64,000 nucleotides of DNA, taken from NCBI GenBank assembly GCA_947488655.1, contig CANKZZ010000001.1:372001-436000 (forward strand), read 5' to 3'. Below are positions 18,087 through 27,521 of this stretch, piece by piece. The notes below the pieces were generated by a model. That model was not told the origin of the DNA, ran no database searches, and saw only the letters and a program-made list of their open reading frames with translations. Within the stretch, counting starts at the first letter, position 1; the number at the start of each line of letters is the position of its first letter. Position numbers and translations under genes: made by a program. This DNA comes from an uncultured Psychroserpens sp. GTDB lineage: Bacteria > Bacteroidota > Bacteroidia > Flavobacteriales > Flavobacteriaceae.

Positions 18087-19280
18087 TTAAATAATCTCTA
18101 AAGCTTTACCAACTTTAATGAATGCAGTAATTGCCTTATCTAAATGGTCTTTTGTGTGCGCTGCAGATAATTGTACTCGTATTCTCGCCTTATCTCTTGG
18201 AACTACCGGAAAAAAGAATCCAATCACATAAATGCCCTCATTTAGCAACATTTTTGCCATAGTTTGAGATAATTTTGCATCATATAGCATTACTGGTACT
18301 ATTGCCGAATCTCCATCAATAACATCAAAACCTGCGTCTATCATTCCTTTTTTGAAGTAATTTGTGTTACTTTCTAACGTATCTCTTAACGAGGTATCGT
18401 TAGCAAGCATATCAAATACTTTTATAGATGCACCTACAATGGCAGGAGCTAGAGAGTTAGAAAATAAATAAGGTCTAGAGCGTTGACGTAAAATTTCTAT
18501 AACTTCCTTTTTTGCAGTTGTGTAGCCACCCATTGCTCCACCCATTGCTTTACCAAGGGTTCCTGTTATTATGTCTATACGACCTAAAACACCTTTTTCT
18601 TCTAAAGTTCCTCTACCTGTTTTACCTATAAAACCGGTTGCATGGCACTCATCTATCATTACTAATGCATCATACTTATCTGCTAAATCACAAATGTCAT
18701 CTAATGGAGCAACTAAACCATCCATAGAAAACACACCATCTGTAACAATAATTTTAAATCTAGCACTATTATCATTTGCTGCAATAAGTTGTTCTTCTAA
18801 ATCTTGCATGTTGTTATTCGCATAACGATATCTAACAGCTTTACATAAGCGCACACCATCTATAATTGATGCGTGGTTTAAAGAATCTGAAATAATAGCA
18901 TCCTCTTTGCCTAACAAAGGTTCAAAAACACCTCCATTGGCATCAAAAGCTGCAGCGTACAATATAGTATCTTCAGTACCATAAAAATCTGCAATTTTCT
19001 GTTCTAATTCTTTATGAATATCTTGTGTTCCGCAGATAAAACGAACAGAAGACATACCAAAACCATGAGTATCCATAGCATCTTTGGCTGCTTGTATAAC
19101 TTCAGGATGTGATGAGAGGCCTAGATAATTGTTAGCACAAAAATTTAATACAGTTTGTCCTGTAGATAATGTGATTTCTGCACCTTGTGGAGATGTAATA
19201 ATACGTTCTTCTTTAAAAAGACCGTCGTTTTTTATAGATTCTATTTCGTTTTGTAAATGTTCTTGGATTTTTCCGTACAT
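18087..19280 (-). CDS. kbl: Glycine C-acetyltransferase (2-amino-3-ketobutyrate CoA ligase)
   Basis: 397 residues, standard for the alpha-oxoamine synthase family. Pyridoxal phosphate binds Lys244 in [10 protein letters not shown]; Asp210 and His213 in MIDECHATG and His136 in LNHASIIDG complete the cofactor site. Kbl cleaves 2-amino-3-ketobutyrate with CoA to glycine and acetyl-CoA in threonine degradation. No threonine dehydrogenase (tdh) gene is in the window. The related enzyme AONS (bioF) is excluded with moderate certainty by the strong match of the N-terminus ([20 protein letters not shown]) to Kbl. It begins 23 bases after the addA-like stop, so it is probably expressed with it. Confidence 0.94.
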   Translation of the reverse strand: MYGKIQEHLQNEIESIKNDGLFKEERIITSPQGAEITLSTGQTVLNFCANNYLGLSSHPEVIQAAKDAMDTHGFGMSSVRFICGTQDIHKELEQKIADFYGTEDTILYAAAFDANGGVFEPLLGKEDAIISDSLNHASIIDGVRLCKAVRYRYANNNMQDLEEQLIAANDNSARFKIIVTDGVFSMDGLVAPLDDICDLADKYDALVMIDECHATGFIGKTGRGTLEEKGVLGRIDIITGTLGKAMGGAMGGYTTAKKEVIEILRQRSRPYLFSNSLAPAIVGASIKVFDMLANDTSLRDTLESNTNYFKKGMIDAGFDVIDGDSAIVPVMLYDAKLSQTMAKMLLNEGIYVIGFFFPVVPRDKARIRVQLSAAHTKDHLDKAITAFIKVGKALEII

Positions 19281-19303
19281 AATTGGTTTTATTTTTTACA
19301 AAT

Positions 19304-22300
19304 TTAAAATTCTTTTATGATAATATCGTCGTTTATATAAATCAAGATTTTTTTAATGACCTCATAACCTATTTCTTCTAAAACCAATTGATAATCAAAT
19401 AGTTGTTCTTTATGTTTAGAATTTTGTAATCCTGTTTTGTAATCAATTATAGTTGCTTGGTTGTGAGAATTAACAACAACTCTATCTGGTCTAAGTATTT
19501 TACCGGTTTTAGATAAAATATCTCGTTCATTATGGATGATATGTGTATCATTAAAATACAGTTGTAATTGATCGTGATTAACAATGAGTTTAATAATATT
19601 TTGAAGCTCACCTTGTTGATTAGTATTTATGATACCTTCGCTTAAATAATGGTTTAATGCAAAATCTACGTCATTAGCTGTTGTAATATGTGCCATGATA
19701 TTGTGTACTAGGTCACCTCGTTCTATAGCTTTTTCTTGTGCTGTATCCCATAAATATCCCGAGCTTGTGATAATGTTAAGATTGTGATCTTCTTTTCTAG
19801 TTGAAATGAGTTGTTTTTGCTCAACAGTGATATTTTGCTCTGTATTTATTTTTTCTTCGGAAGTCTTTTGGTGCTCACCAAAATTATAGTTCATCTCACT
19901 ATCATTCCACCTACCAATAGATTTGAGGTAATTAATAAATAATCCAGAATAATGCGTTAATTTTTCGCTATTGGTTCTTTTATCTAGATCGTATTCTGAA
20001 ATAATATATAGTTGCTCAATAGCTCTAGTTAATACTACATATAAAAGGTTTAAACTATCTAACTCTAATTGAGAGCGATAATTCGTGTAAATTTCTTCTC
20101 CTAGTTCATTTAAAGATTCTAAATCTTTATTCATATTGACATATAAGTGCGAAAATCCATTAAAATCTTCCTTATTTACAGGAAACCATACCTTAGGAGT
20201 CATATCAAAATATATATCCTGGTTGGCATATGGAAAAATGACTACAGGAAACTCTAACCCTTTAGATTTATGAATAGTCATAATTTGTATAGCATCTTTG
20301 CCCGAAGGAGAAACAATGCTTAAACTATCTTTTTTGCGCTCCCAATAGTCTAATAAACCTTGAAAACTCGCATTGTATTTTTGCGAGTAATCAAAAACTT
20401 CGTCTAAGAAAAATTGTAAATAGGCATTTGAGTTTTTATTTAATTCAAATCCTCTAATAACACTTTCTATAGCTTCGTATATAGGCAATTGTAAAAACTC
20501 GGTATAATTAAAATTAAAACCAAAAACGTTGAGTTTTTCAAAAAACGAATTGTTTTTTAAATGCACCAAGCTTTCAAAAAAGCTATGATTATCGTCTAGT
20601 TTTAGCTTATTTTCAGCAATATAGTTTAGAAGATTTGTTTTTATTTGATCATTTTTTGGCTGCAAACTCAGGGTTATAAGCTCACTTATAAATTGTACCT
20701 CTGGAGAATTTTTGAGTAATAAACTTTCCGAAGAAATAATATCAATATTTAAATCGCTCAAATACTCTGCGATTGCGAAACCTTCTTTCTTTTTTCTAAC
20801 TATAATGCATATATCTTTTCTTTTAAATCCGTTGCTTTCGGCTTTTTTAATGGTATTTAAAACAGCCTCGCATTGTAATTGGTTCTTATCTTCATCTTCT
20901 ATATTTAAAAATGAGATATCTACGTAGCCCGTTTTATCAATAATTACATTTTGTGATGCATTTTTATAGATGTGTTTGTGCTTTTGGTTAGAAAACGCAA
21001 CATCTGCAATATGATTAAAAAATGTATTGTTAAATTCTACTATGGTTTTATGACTACGGTAATTATCTGGTAAGTTTTTAACAACTTGCTCTACAGCTAG
21101 TGGTTTTGCTTCCTCATTGTAGAGGTTAATAAATTGCTCTGCTTTACCTCCTCGCCATCTATAAATTGCTTGCTTTGCATCGCCAACAATCATTGAAGTA
21201 CCTGTCTCACCTTTTAAATTTTCACCAGAAACTACATTGTTTATTAAAGGTATTAAGTTGTCCCATTGTAATTGAGATGTGTCTTGAAATTCGTCAATAA
21301 AATAATGTTTAAATTTTTCGCCAATGCGCTCATAAATATATGGAGCAGGTTGTTGATTTATTTCTGTATTAATAATTGAATTAAACTCAGATATTAGTAA
21401 AATATCCTCTTCTTCCTTAATCTCTTGTAGTGTTTTGCCAATAGCGCTCAAAACAGATAAAGGTGTAATGTTTTTTAAAGCATTTTTTAAAAATTTAGAG
21501 GTAAAAACTAATGTTTTAATAGTTAGATAATTGGTTTCAATTTCTGGTAATAATCGATCAATTATTCTAGCTTTTCCTTCATCTAAAGTTTTGTTATAAA
21601 TTGAGGTGTTATTAGCTATGTTTTCTTGTAGTTTATTATCGTAAAGCCCAGAAAAATTTAAGCTATTGGCTTTTATAAAATGATTGGGTAATGTTTTTCT
21701 GCTAAAATCTTCTATTTGTAAACCATTGGTTTCAATCAATGATAATGTCATTTCTGCCAAACTCTTAATTTGACTTTCAAGTTCTTTTTGCTGTTTTTGG
21801 AGCGTATTTTTTAAATCTTTAAAATCACTTAAAGATTTATCGTTTAATGCACTCAAAAAAACAATATCATTTTCATTAACTAACAACTTAGCAATAGAAT
21901 TAAAATCATGAGAAATATCCCAACTTTTATCATCATCGGTTTTCTCAATAGCAAAATCTACCAATACTTTAGTAAGCTCATCATCACTTCCTGCTTTATC
22001 AATAAGTTTATCTACAGCTTTTGCCAAAATAGAAGCTGTATCTAACTCAACTTCAAAATTTACAGGTAGTTTAAGGTCAAACGCAAAGGTTCTTATAAGT
22101 TTGTGATTAAATTTATCTATTGTAGAAATATCAAAAGCAGCATAGTTATGAACAATAATTTCTAATATTGTTTTTGACTTAACATGAAGTTCTTTACCCG
22201 AGAGATTGAGTTCGCTAGCCAAATCTTTAAACATATGATTTGGATGGTTTAATATCTCTTCATCAGCAAACAATTTAAGCATATCAATAATACGCTCTTT

Positions 22301-22465
22301 CATTTCGCCTACAGCTTTGTTTGTAAACGTTAGGGCTAAAATATTTCTAAATACCAATCTGCTTTTAGATTGAAATAATAATTTTAGATAATCTTTTACA
22401 AGCGTGTAAGTTTTTCCGCTTCCTGCAGAAGCATTATAAATTGTAAAAGAAGGCAGATGTTTCAC
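19304..22465 (-). CDS. UvrD-family helicase with RecB-like nuclease, AddA-like
   Basis: 1053 residues from the chosen start. Superfamily 1A helicase motifs are all present: Walker A NASAGSGKTYTL, Ia LTFTNKAVGEMKERI, II FIDEFQDTS, III GDAKQAIYRWRGG, IV LPDNYRSH, V IMTIHKSKGLEFP, VI LYVVLTRAIEQL. The C-terminus holds an active nuclease motif (RPDRVVV then IIDYKTG). With the AddB-like protein it would form the double-strand-break resection enzyme. No ATG is available; GTG at 22465 (VKHLPSFTIYNASAG) is chosen because homology starts there, but GTG at 22495 gives 10 more residues. Followed by kbl in the same transcript. Confidence 0.9.
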   Translation of the reverse strand: MKHLPSFTIYNASAGSGKTYTLVKDYLKLLFQSKSRLVFRNILALTFTNKAVGEMKERIIDMLKLFADEEILNHPNHMFKDLASELNLSGKELHVKSKTILEIIVHNYAAFDISTIDKFNHKLIRTFAFDLKLPVNFEVELDTASILAKAVDKLIDKAGSDDELTKVLVDFAIEKTDDDKSWDISHDFNSIAKLLVNENDIVFLSALNDKSLSDFKDLKNTLQKQQKELESQIKSLAEMTLSLIETNGLQIEDFSRKTLPNHFIKANSLNFSGLYDNKLQENIANNTSIYNKTLDEGKARIIDRLLPEIETNYLTIKTLVFTSKFLKNALKNITPLSVLSAIGKTLQEIKEEEDILLISEFNSIINTEINQQPAPYIYERIGEKFKHYFIDEFQDTSQLQWDNLIPLINNVVSGENLKGETGTSMIVGDAKQAIYRWRGGKAEQFINLYNEEAKPLAVEQVVKNLPDNYRSHKTIVEFNNTFFNHIADVAFSNQKHKHIYKNASQNVIIDKTGYVDISFLNIEDEDKNQLQCEAVLNTIKKAESNGFKRKDICIIVRKKKEGFAIAEYLSDLNIDIISSESLLLKNSPEVQFISELITLSLQPKNDQIKTNLLNYIAENKLKLDDNHSFFESLVHLKNNSFFEKLNVFGFNFNYTEFLQLPIYEAIESVIRGFELNKNSNAYLQFFLDEVFDYSQKYNASFQGLLDYWERKKDSLSIVSPSGKDAIQIMTIHKSKGLEFPVVIFPYANQDIYFDMTPKVWFPVNKEDFNGFSHLYVNMNKDLESLNELGEEIYTNYRSQLELDSLNLLYVVLTRAIEQLYIISEYDLDKRTNSEKLTHYSGLFINYLKSIGRWNDSEMNYNFGEHQKTSEEKINTEQNITVEQKQLISTRKEDHNLNIITSSGYLWDTAQEKAIERGDLVHNIMAHITTANDVDFALNHYLSEGIINTNQQGELQNIIKLIVNHDQLQLYFNDTHIIHNERDILSKTGKILRPDRVVVNSHNQATIIDYKTGLQNSKHKEQLFDYQLVLEEIGYEVIKKILIYINDDIIIKEF

Positions 22466-22632
22466 GTTTAAAATTTTATACAAGATAAAAAACACATTAG
22501 TTATTAGTACATTTTGCGCCTAGTTTTTCCGAAGAAAAAAATAACCAACTAATTAGAGCTTTATAACGTTAAAATTTTCATAAGTCTTAGGTTTCGTAGA
22601 GGTTATAATTTTAGAATACGCTGTATTATACT

Positions 22633-22640
22633 TAAATTTG
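22633..22640 (+). promoter_or_regulatory. Putative -7 element of sodA
   Basis: TAAATTTG fits TAnnTTTG and sits 36 bases before the sodA ATG, giving a leader of about 30 bases. A -33 TTTG is not clear; ATTTTAG lies at about the right distance. Confidence 0.4.
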
Positions 22641-22676
22641 AGTAAATAAACATTAACACTTAAAACCAATAATATT

Positions 22677-23285
22677 ATGGCTTTCGAATTACCGAAATTA
22701 AAATATGCATACGATGCGTTAGAACCACATATTGATGCTCGTACAATGGAAATACATCATACAAAACATCATAACGGTTACACAACAAAACTTAACGATG
22801 CTATTGAAGGAACAGATTTAGAAGGAAAATCTATAGAGAACATTCTAGGTAATCTAGATATGGATAATAAAGCTGTTAGAAATAATGGAGGCGGTTTTTA
22901 TAATCACTCTTTATTTTGGGAAGTAATGAATCCAGAAGATAAAGGTTATTTATCTGGTGATTTAAAAGATGCTATTGAGGCAGCTTATGGATCTAAAGAT
23001 GCTTTTATTGATGCTTTTAGTAAAGCAGCAGCAACACAATTTGGGTCTGGATGGGCTTGGCTATGTGTACACAAAGGAGGAAAGGTAGAAGTTTGCTCAA
23101 CACCGAACCAAGATAACCCATTAATGCCAGGAGTAACTTGTGGCGGAACACCTATTTTAGGATTAGACGTTTGGGAACACGCTTACTACTTAAACTATCA
23201 AAATAGAAGACCAGATTATATTAGCGCATTTTTTAATGTTGTTAACTGGAATGAAGTTGAGCGTCGTTACGCAGAAGCTAAATAA
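22677..23285 (+). CDS. sodA: Superoxide dismutase, Mn-type by sequence
   Basis: 202 residues, complete Fe/Mn superoxide dismutase that converts superoxide to peroxide and oxygen in the cytoplasm. Metal ligands are His27 (MEIHHTKHH), His77 (YNHSLFW), Asp164 and His168 ([12 protein letters not shown]). The second-sphere glutamine that separates the two metal types is in the C-terminal half (Gln145 in TPNQDNPL) and the N-terminal position is Gly in NNGGGFYNH; this is the Mn-type arrangement, though cambialistic use of iron cannot be excluded. Followed by an intrinsic terminator and then a gene-poor gap; monocistronic. Confidence 0.93.
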   Translation: MAFELPKLKYAYDALEPHIDARTMEIHHTKHHNGYTTKLNDAIEGTDLEGKSIENILGNLDMDNKAVRNNGGGFYNHSLFWEVMNPEDKGYLSGDLKDAIEAAYGSKDAFIDAFSKAAATQFGSGWAWLCVHKGGKVEVCSTPNQDNPLMPGVTCGGTPILGLDVWEHAYYLNYQNRRPDYISAFFNVVNWNEVERRYAEAK

Positions 23286-23305
23286 TCTTCAACGCATAAA
23301 TATTA

Positions 23306-23340
23306 AGAAAGCAAACTCATATGGGTTTGCTTTTTTTTTT
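23306..23340 (+). terminator. Intrinsic terminator of sodA
   Basis: Stem AAAGCAAAC pairing with GTTTGCTTT around a small CATATG-containing loop, followed by ten T residues. It begins 20 bases after the sodA stop. Confidence 0.85.
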
Positions 23341-23385
23341 GCTTCTGAAAATGAAAAGAATAAAATTACAAAAGGACTAAAAATG

Positions 23386-23458
23386 AAAAAAGGTGAACGA
23401 GAGTTCACCTTTTTTGCCCCAAATCTACCATAAACTTAACCTACTTATGTTATGGTGA
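23386..23458 (-). ncRNA. Hairpin repeat element copy A, candidate small RNA
   Basis: Read on the minus strand: a -7-like box TATATTTG (23468-23461), then an imperfect hairpin with outer stem CCAT/ATGG and inner AAC/GTT and TAA/TTA pairs around a CCTAC/GTAGG loop (23429-23456), a conserved single strand GATTTGGGGC (23416-23426), and a perfect 13-bp hairpin with A- and T-runs (23386-23415) that looks like an intrinsic terminator. A second copy lies 176 bases away with almost identical sequence. No coding capacity. The layout is that of a short independently transcribed RNA; a mobile REP-like element or a decorated terminator are alternatives. Confidence 0.5.
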
Positions 23459-23634
23459 AACAAATATAACAGCACTTTTAATTAATGCGTTAATTTTTAG
23501 ACCAACGACGAATAAATTGGCTTAAACGAGTAAATGACTGTTTTAAATTGAAAATGGGTAGAATAAGATTACAAAGACAGAGCGGGAGATTGTAAATAAT
23601 GGCAGGCATATAATAAGCTTTGAGTTATATCCAT

Positions 23635-23709
23635 AAAAAAAGGTGAACATATGTTCACCTTTTTTTGCCCCAAATCTACCATGAACTTAACCTACTTATG
23701 TTATGGTGA
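23635..23709 (-). ncRNA. Hairpin repeat element copy B, candidate small RNA
   Basis: Same architecture as copy A: -7-like box TAAATTGG (23719-23712, one mismatch to TAnnTTTG), at the same 2-base distance from the element; the imperfect hairpin, the GATTTGGGGC strand, and a terminator hairpin with 14-bp arms (23635-23666). Outside the terminator loop (ATAT here, GAGA in copy A) only one substitution and one extra A/T pair distinguish the copies. The loop differs while the stem is kept, as expected if the structure is what matters. Confidence 0.5.
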
Positions 23710-23820
23710 GTCCAATTTATGCGTTATTTACATATAGCTTGCTAAATATTAGACGAAATACTTATTTATCGGACTAAAAGCATATTTTCTTGGATAAAGT
23801 GACAAATTATTACCTTTTAT

Positions 23821-25719
23821 CTAGTATGCTCTTTCTTTATTTCCTTCATAAAAATTTACAAATGCCCTGTTAACCACACGATTACCTCCAGGAGTTGGAT
23901 AGTTTCCAGTAAAGTACCAGTCTCCTAAATTTTTAGGACACGCCTTATGTAAATTTTCAATAGGTTGAAAAATAGTTTTCACTTTTGCCTTTACAGAAGG
24001 GTCTGAAATTAGCTCAGCAATTTTGTCTGAAATCTCATCTGCAGTAAATTGACTATATAAATCTTTTACGTGATTTTTAACCTCTTTATCCTTTAGTTGT
24101 AATTGTGCTTTACATTTATGATAAACCTCTTCAATTAAATGATATTTATTATTCTCTTTTAATAACTCTAACATGGCTCTAAAAGCTATTAAGCTTTCTA
24201 AGTTTGCCATATCAATACCATAGCAATCTGGATAACGTATTTGAGGTGCTGAGGATACCACAACAATCTGTTTTGGATTTAAACGATCCATCATTTTAAC
24301 AATACTCATTTTAAGAGTTGTACCTCTTACAATACTATCGTCGATTATAACAAGATTATCTGTTGGCTTTATCACACCATAGGTTACATCATAAACGTGT
24401 GCAACTAAATCATCACGACTACTATCTTCAGTAATAAAAGTTCTAAGTTTAACATCTTTAATAGCAATTTTTTCAATTCGAGGTCTTTCAGAAAGTATTT
24501 CGGTTACTCTTTCTGCAGACAGTTTTCCATTACCGTCTAAGATTGCTTGTGTTTTACTCTCGTTTAAATGTTGTTCTACAGTTTCAATCATTCCAAAGAA
24601 AGATGTTTCCGCAGTATTAGGGATATAAGAAAACACTGAGTTTTTAGTATCGCCATCAATAGCTTCTAAAACCTTTGGCATTAAAAGTTTTCCTAAATTT
24701 TTGCGCTCTTGATATATTTCGGCATCGCTACCTCGAGAAAAGTAAATACGCTCAAAGGAGCATGCTTTACGCTCTAGCGGTTCAATAATTTTTTCTATAA
24801 AAACTTCACCAGATTTTTTTGTAATAATAGCATGACCAGGATCCAACTCTTTTACGTCATCAAATTTTACGTTAAAAACGGTTTGTATTACTGGACGCTC
24901 TGATGCAACAACTACAATTTCATCGTCTTCATAATAATATGCAGGTCTAATGCCTGATGGGTCACGTAAAACAAAAGAATCTCCATGACCTAATAAACCA
25001 GCCATTGCATAACCTCCATCCCAGTTTTTTGAAGCTTTCTTTAATATTTTAGCAACATTTAAACGCTCTGCAATTAAAGGAGAGCATTCATTTTTGTTAT
25101 AACCTTCTTTTTTTAATTTTTTATAAATTTTGGCAACAGCATCGTCTAAAAAATGACCAATTTTCTCCATTATAGTAATGGTGTCTGCCTTTTCCTTTGG
25201 GTGCTGACCTAATTGGACTAAACCATCAAATAATTGATTTACATTAGTCATATTAAAATTACCAGCCACGATGAGGTTTCTGTGCATCCAGTTATTTTGT
25301 CTTAAAAACGGATGAACACTCTCAACACTATTTTTACCAAAAGTGCCATAACGAACATGACCTAAAAAAAGTTCACCAATATATGGGATGTTTTGTTTTT
25401 GAAGAGCAACATCATCATGATATTCTGGATGATTTGTAAGTTCATCATTAATGCGCTCATTAATTTGAGCAAATATATCTTGGATGGGTTGTTGGGCAAT
25501 AGAGCGTACTCGACTAATATAGCGTTCTCCTGCTTTTGTATCTAATTTTATACTTGCAAACCCAGCACCATCTTGTCCACGATTATGTTGCTTTTCCATT
25601 AATAAGTACATTTTGTTTACGCCATAAAATGCACTTCCGTATTTTTCTTTGTAAAATTCTAATGGCTTTTTGAGTCTTATGAGTGCAATTCCGCATTCAT
25701 GTTTTAAAGCATCGCTCAT
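23821..25719 (-). CDS. purF: Amidophosphoribosyltransferase-like protein (class II glutamine amidotransferase plus PRTase)
   Basis: 632 residues. An N-terminal Ntn-hydrolase glutaminase begins with a short propeptide ending before Cys9 (HECGIALIRL), contains VRYGTFG and the RDPSGIRP loop, and is followed by a phosphoribosyltransferase domain with the PRPP motif VIIDDSIVRGTT. PurF makes phosphoribosylamine from PRPP and glutamine, the first step of purine synthesis. It is about 130 residues longer than E. coli PurF (505), a feature of the long Bacteroidota branch; some genomes also carry a shorter canonical PurF, so a paralogue elsewhere is possible. A terminator separates it from the upstream PfkB gene, so it likely has its own promoter. 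Confidence 0.85.
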   Translation of the reverse strand: MSDALKHECGIALIRLKKPLEFYKEKYGSAFYGVNKMYLLMEKQHNRGQDGAGFASIKLDTKAGERYISRVRSIAQQPIQDIFAQINERINDELTNHPEYHDDVALQKQNIPYIGELFLGHVRYGTFGKNSVESVHPFLRQNNWMHRNLIVAGNFNMTNVNQLFDGLVQLGQHPKEKADTITIMEKIGHFLDDAVAKIYKKLKKEGYNKNECSPLIAERLNVAKILKKASKNWDGGYAMAGLLGHGDSFVLRDPSGIRPAYYYEDDEIVVVASERPVIQTVFNVKFDDVKELDPGHAIITKKSGEVFIEKIIEPLERKACSFERIYFSRGSDAEIYQERKNLGKLLMPKVLEAIDGDTKNSVFSYIPNTAETSFFGMIETVEQHLNESKTQAILDGNGKLSAERVTEILSERPRIEKIAIKDVKLRTFITEDSSRDDLVAHVYDVTYGVIKPTDNLVIIDDSIVRGTTLKMSIVKMMDRLNPKQIVVVSSAPQIRYPDCYGIDMANLESLIAFRAMLELLKENNKYHLIEEVYHKCKAQLQLKDKEVKNHVKDLYSQFTADEISDKIAELISDPSVKAKVKTIFQPIENLHKACPKNLGDWYFTGNYPTPGGNRVVNRAFVNFYEGNKERAY

Positions 25720-25781
25720 TGTTGTGTTGTTGTTTTAAAGTCTTCCAAAATTATAAATTTTGGTTTTAGTATTAAATAAAA

Positions 25782-25805
25782 AACGCGCTCAATTTTGAGC
25801 GCGTT
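25782..25805 (-). terminator. Intrinsic terminator after the PfkB kinase gene
   Basis: Stem AACGCGCTCA pairing with TGAGCGCGTT, followed on the minus strand by a run of T residues. It starts 4 bases after the kinase stop and precedes purF. Confidence 0.85.
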
Positions 25806-25808
25806 GGT

Positions 25809-26735
25809 TTATGATAATTCAATATTGAATTGTGTTAGTTTTTTAAAGTCTTTCAATCGATACTCGATATCATCTTTTGTTAAATTTTGCATACGTTCTG
25901 TACCAAATTTCTCAACACAAAAAGAAGCGAGGGTTGATCCATAGATAACCGCATTTTTCATATTCTCAAAACTGTAATCTTCAGTTTTTGCCAAATAACC
26001 TGCAAAACCTCCAGCAAAAGTATCTCCTGCTCCAGTTGGATCAAAAACTTCTTCTAATGGTAAAGCTGGTGCATAGAACATGTGATCATCATGAAATAAT
26101 AAAGCGCCATGTTCTCCCTTTTTAATAACTACGTATTTTGGTCCCATGTCATGAATCTTACGAGCAGCAACAACTAATGAGTATTCTCCAGTTAATTGTC
26201 TTGCTTCTTCATCATTAATAGTAATAACATCTACATTTTTTATAACAGATAATAAGTCGTCTAAAGCAATATCCATCCAAAAATTCATAGTATCTAAAAT
26301 AGCCAATTTAGGCTTTTTAGACATTTGGTCTAACACACCTTGTTGTACCATTGGGTGTAAATTTCCTAACATAACAACCTCCGCGTCTTTATAAGCGTCT
26401 GGTACAACAGGATTAAAATGTTCTAAAACATTTAGCTCTGTTACTAACGTATCACGCGAGTTCATGTCGTTATGATATTTACCACTCCAAAAAAATGTTT
26501 TACCATCTTTTACAATTTCAATACCATCTGTATTAACGTTTCTATCAGATAAAAGGTCTAAATATTCCTGCGGAAAATCGCCACCTACAACAGATACTGC
26601 TGCCGAATCAACTTCGAAATTTGAAGCAGATAAACCAATATAGGTTGCTGCTCCTCCAAGAATTTTATCTGTTTTTCCAAATGGTGTTTCAATAGCATCG
26701 AAAGCTACTGTACCAACTATAACTAATTTGCTCAT
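25809..26735 (-). CDS. PfkB family sugar/nucleoside kinase
   Basis: 308 residues. Ribokinase-like fold: N-terminal GG motif region (ILGGAATYIGLSAS) and C-terminal signature DPTGAGDTFAGGFAGYL with catalytic Asp and anion hole. Members phosphorylate sugars or nucleosides with ATP. The specificity cannot be read from sequence; position between an RNase H and purF, with purN in the same cluster, makes a nucleoside or ribose substrate attractive but unproven. The ATG at 26733-26735 (MSKLVIVG) is chosen over an upstream start giving eight extra residues that do not fit the family. Confidence 0.88.
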   Translation of the reverse strand: MSKLVIVGTVAFDAIETPFGKTDKILGGAATYIGLSASNFEVDSAAVSVVGGDFPQEYLDLLSDRNVNTDGIEIVKDGKTFFWSGKYHNDMNSRDTLVTELNVLEHFNPVVPDAYKDAEVVMLGNLHPMVQQGVLDQMSKKPKLAILDTMNFWMDIALDDLLSVIKNVDVITINDEEARQLTGEYSLVVAARKIHDMGPKYVVIKKGEHGALLFHDDHMFYAPALPLEEVFDPTGAGDTFAGGFAGYLAKTEDYSFENMKNAVIYGSTLASFCVEKFGTERMQNLTKDDIEYRLKDFKKLTQFNIELS

Positions 26736-26790
26736 AAAGCGTTTTAAAATTTGCTGCAAATATACAGTTTTTAAGCACTAAAATGCGAAT

Positions 26791-27432
26791 TTATTTTCGA
26801 CCAAAATCTGCAGGAATTTCTCCCCAAGCTTTGGTTTCCCATTTTACAATGGTTGTTTTGTAATCATTGTCTTTTAACCATTGTACAGCACGATCTACTA
26901 AATCATAAACAGGTTTGTTTTTTTCATTGCGTTCTAACTTTGAGTTACATGTTTTTTTGCGCACCCAACTCATGGCTGTTCTGGAGTCTGTATATAAAAT
27001 ACGGTCACTATTATGTTTCTTAAGAAATCCTAAACCATGTACTAATGCTAAAAACTCTCCTAAATTATTTGTGCCCTGAGCAAAAGGACCTTGAATAAAT
27101 AATTGTTTTTTTGTTTTGGTATCTACACCACGATATTCCATTATACCAGGATTACCTGATGATGCAGCATCAACAGCTATAGAGTTGTAATTTGGTTTTC
27201 CTATTTTTTTGAGTTGCTCAGCTGAGAGTTCGCTTTTAAAAGATTTACTTTTTCCTATATAATCAAAGTAATTACCTTTTAAAGCTTCTTTGGCAGCAGC
27301 AAATGTAGCGAAGGATTTATATTGTGCACCATCAAAATTTTTGATTTGAGCTTTACAATCATTCCATGACTCAAATACACCTGTGTGATGACCCTTCCAA
27401 ACGGTATAGTATTTTTTCTTTTTTTTACTCAT
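26791..27432 (-). CDS. rnhA: Ribonuclease H with N-terminal viroplasmin (caulimovirus-type) domain
   Basis: 213 residues. The N-terminal about 50 residues (KYYTVWKGHHTGVFESW, then YKSFATFAAAKEAL) form the small RNA:DNA-hybrid-binding viroplasmin/HBD domain of eukaryotic RNase H1. The catalytic domain carries the acidic residues Asp88 (IAVDAASSG), Glu126 (NNLGEFLAL), Asp149 (LYTDSR) and Asp209 (IPADFG). It degrades the RNA strand of RNA:DNA hybrids such as primers and R-loops. 55 bases separate it from the downstream PfkB gene, so they may be co-transcribed. Confidence 0.92.
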   Translation of the reverse strand: MSKKKKKYYTVWKGHHTGVFESWNDCKAQIKNFDGAQYKSFATFAAAKEALKGNYFDYIGKSKSFKSELSAEQLKKIGKPNYNSIAVDAASSGNPGIMEYRGVDTKTKKQLFIQGPFAQGTNNLGEFLALVHGLGFLKKHNSDRILYTDSRTAMSWVRKKTCNSKLERNEKNKPVYDLVDRAVQWLKDNDYKTTIVKWETKAWGEIPADFGRK

Positions 27433-27521
27433 CTTCAGTTTCCGTGAAAACGGAAATCTTGTTTTGTTTAGTCTCTACTAGAGCAACACTTCAATTACGT
27501 TTCGTGTAGTAAATGTATTAG

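Larger units (their letters stand above)
23286..23820. other. Gene-poor intergenic region between sodA and purF
   Basis: 535 bases without a credible ORF. It holds the sodA terminator (23306-23340) and two copies of a 73-75 base hairpin element (23386-23458 and 23635-23709). The 176 bases between the copies and the 110 bases after the second contain no repeat or motif I recognise. It is the longest non-coding stretch of the window. Confidence 0.8.

Noticed and set aside
13766-22495. Idea that the AddAB-like genes form a defence island.
   Set aside because: The neighbours are kbl, ompA and a housekeeping hydrolase; motifs fit recombination repair, and no defence marker genes are present.
23236-23433. 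65-residue plus-strand ORF overlapping the sodA end and hairpin copy A.
   Set aside because: It reads through the sodA terminator and the repeat hairpin in another frame; composition is Lys/Phe-rich noise.
23386-23709. Two-copy repeat as a minimal CRISPR array.
   Set aside because: The spacing is 176 bases, the repeat is 73-75 bases with a terminator-like hairpin, and there are no cas genes.
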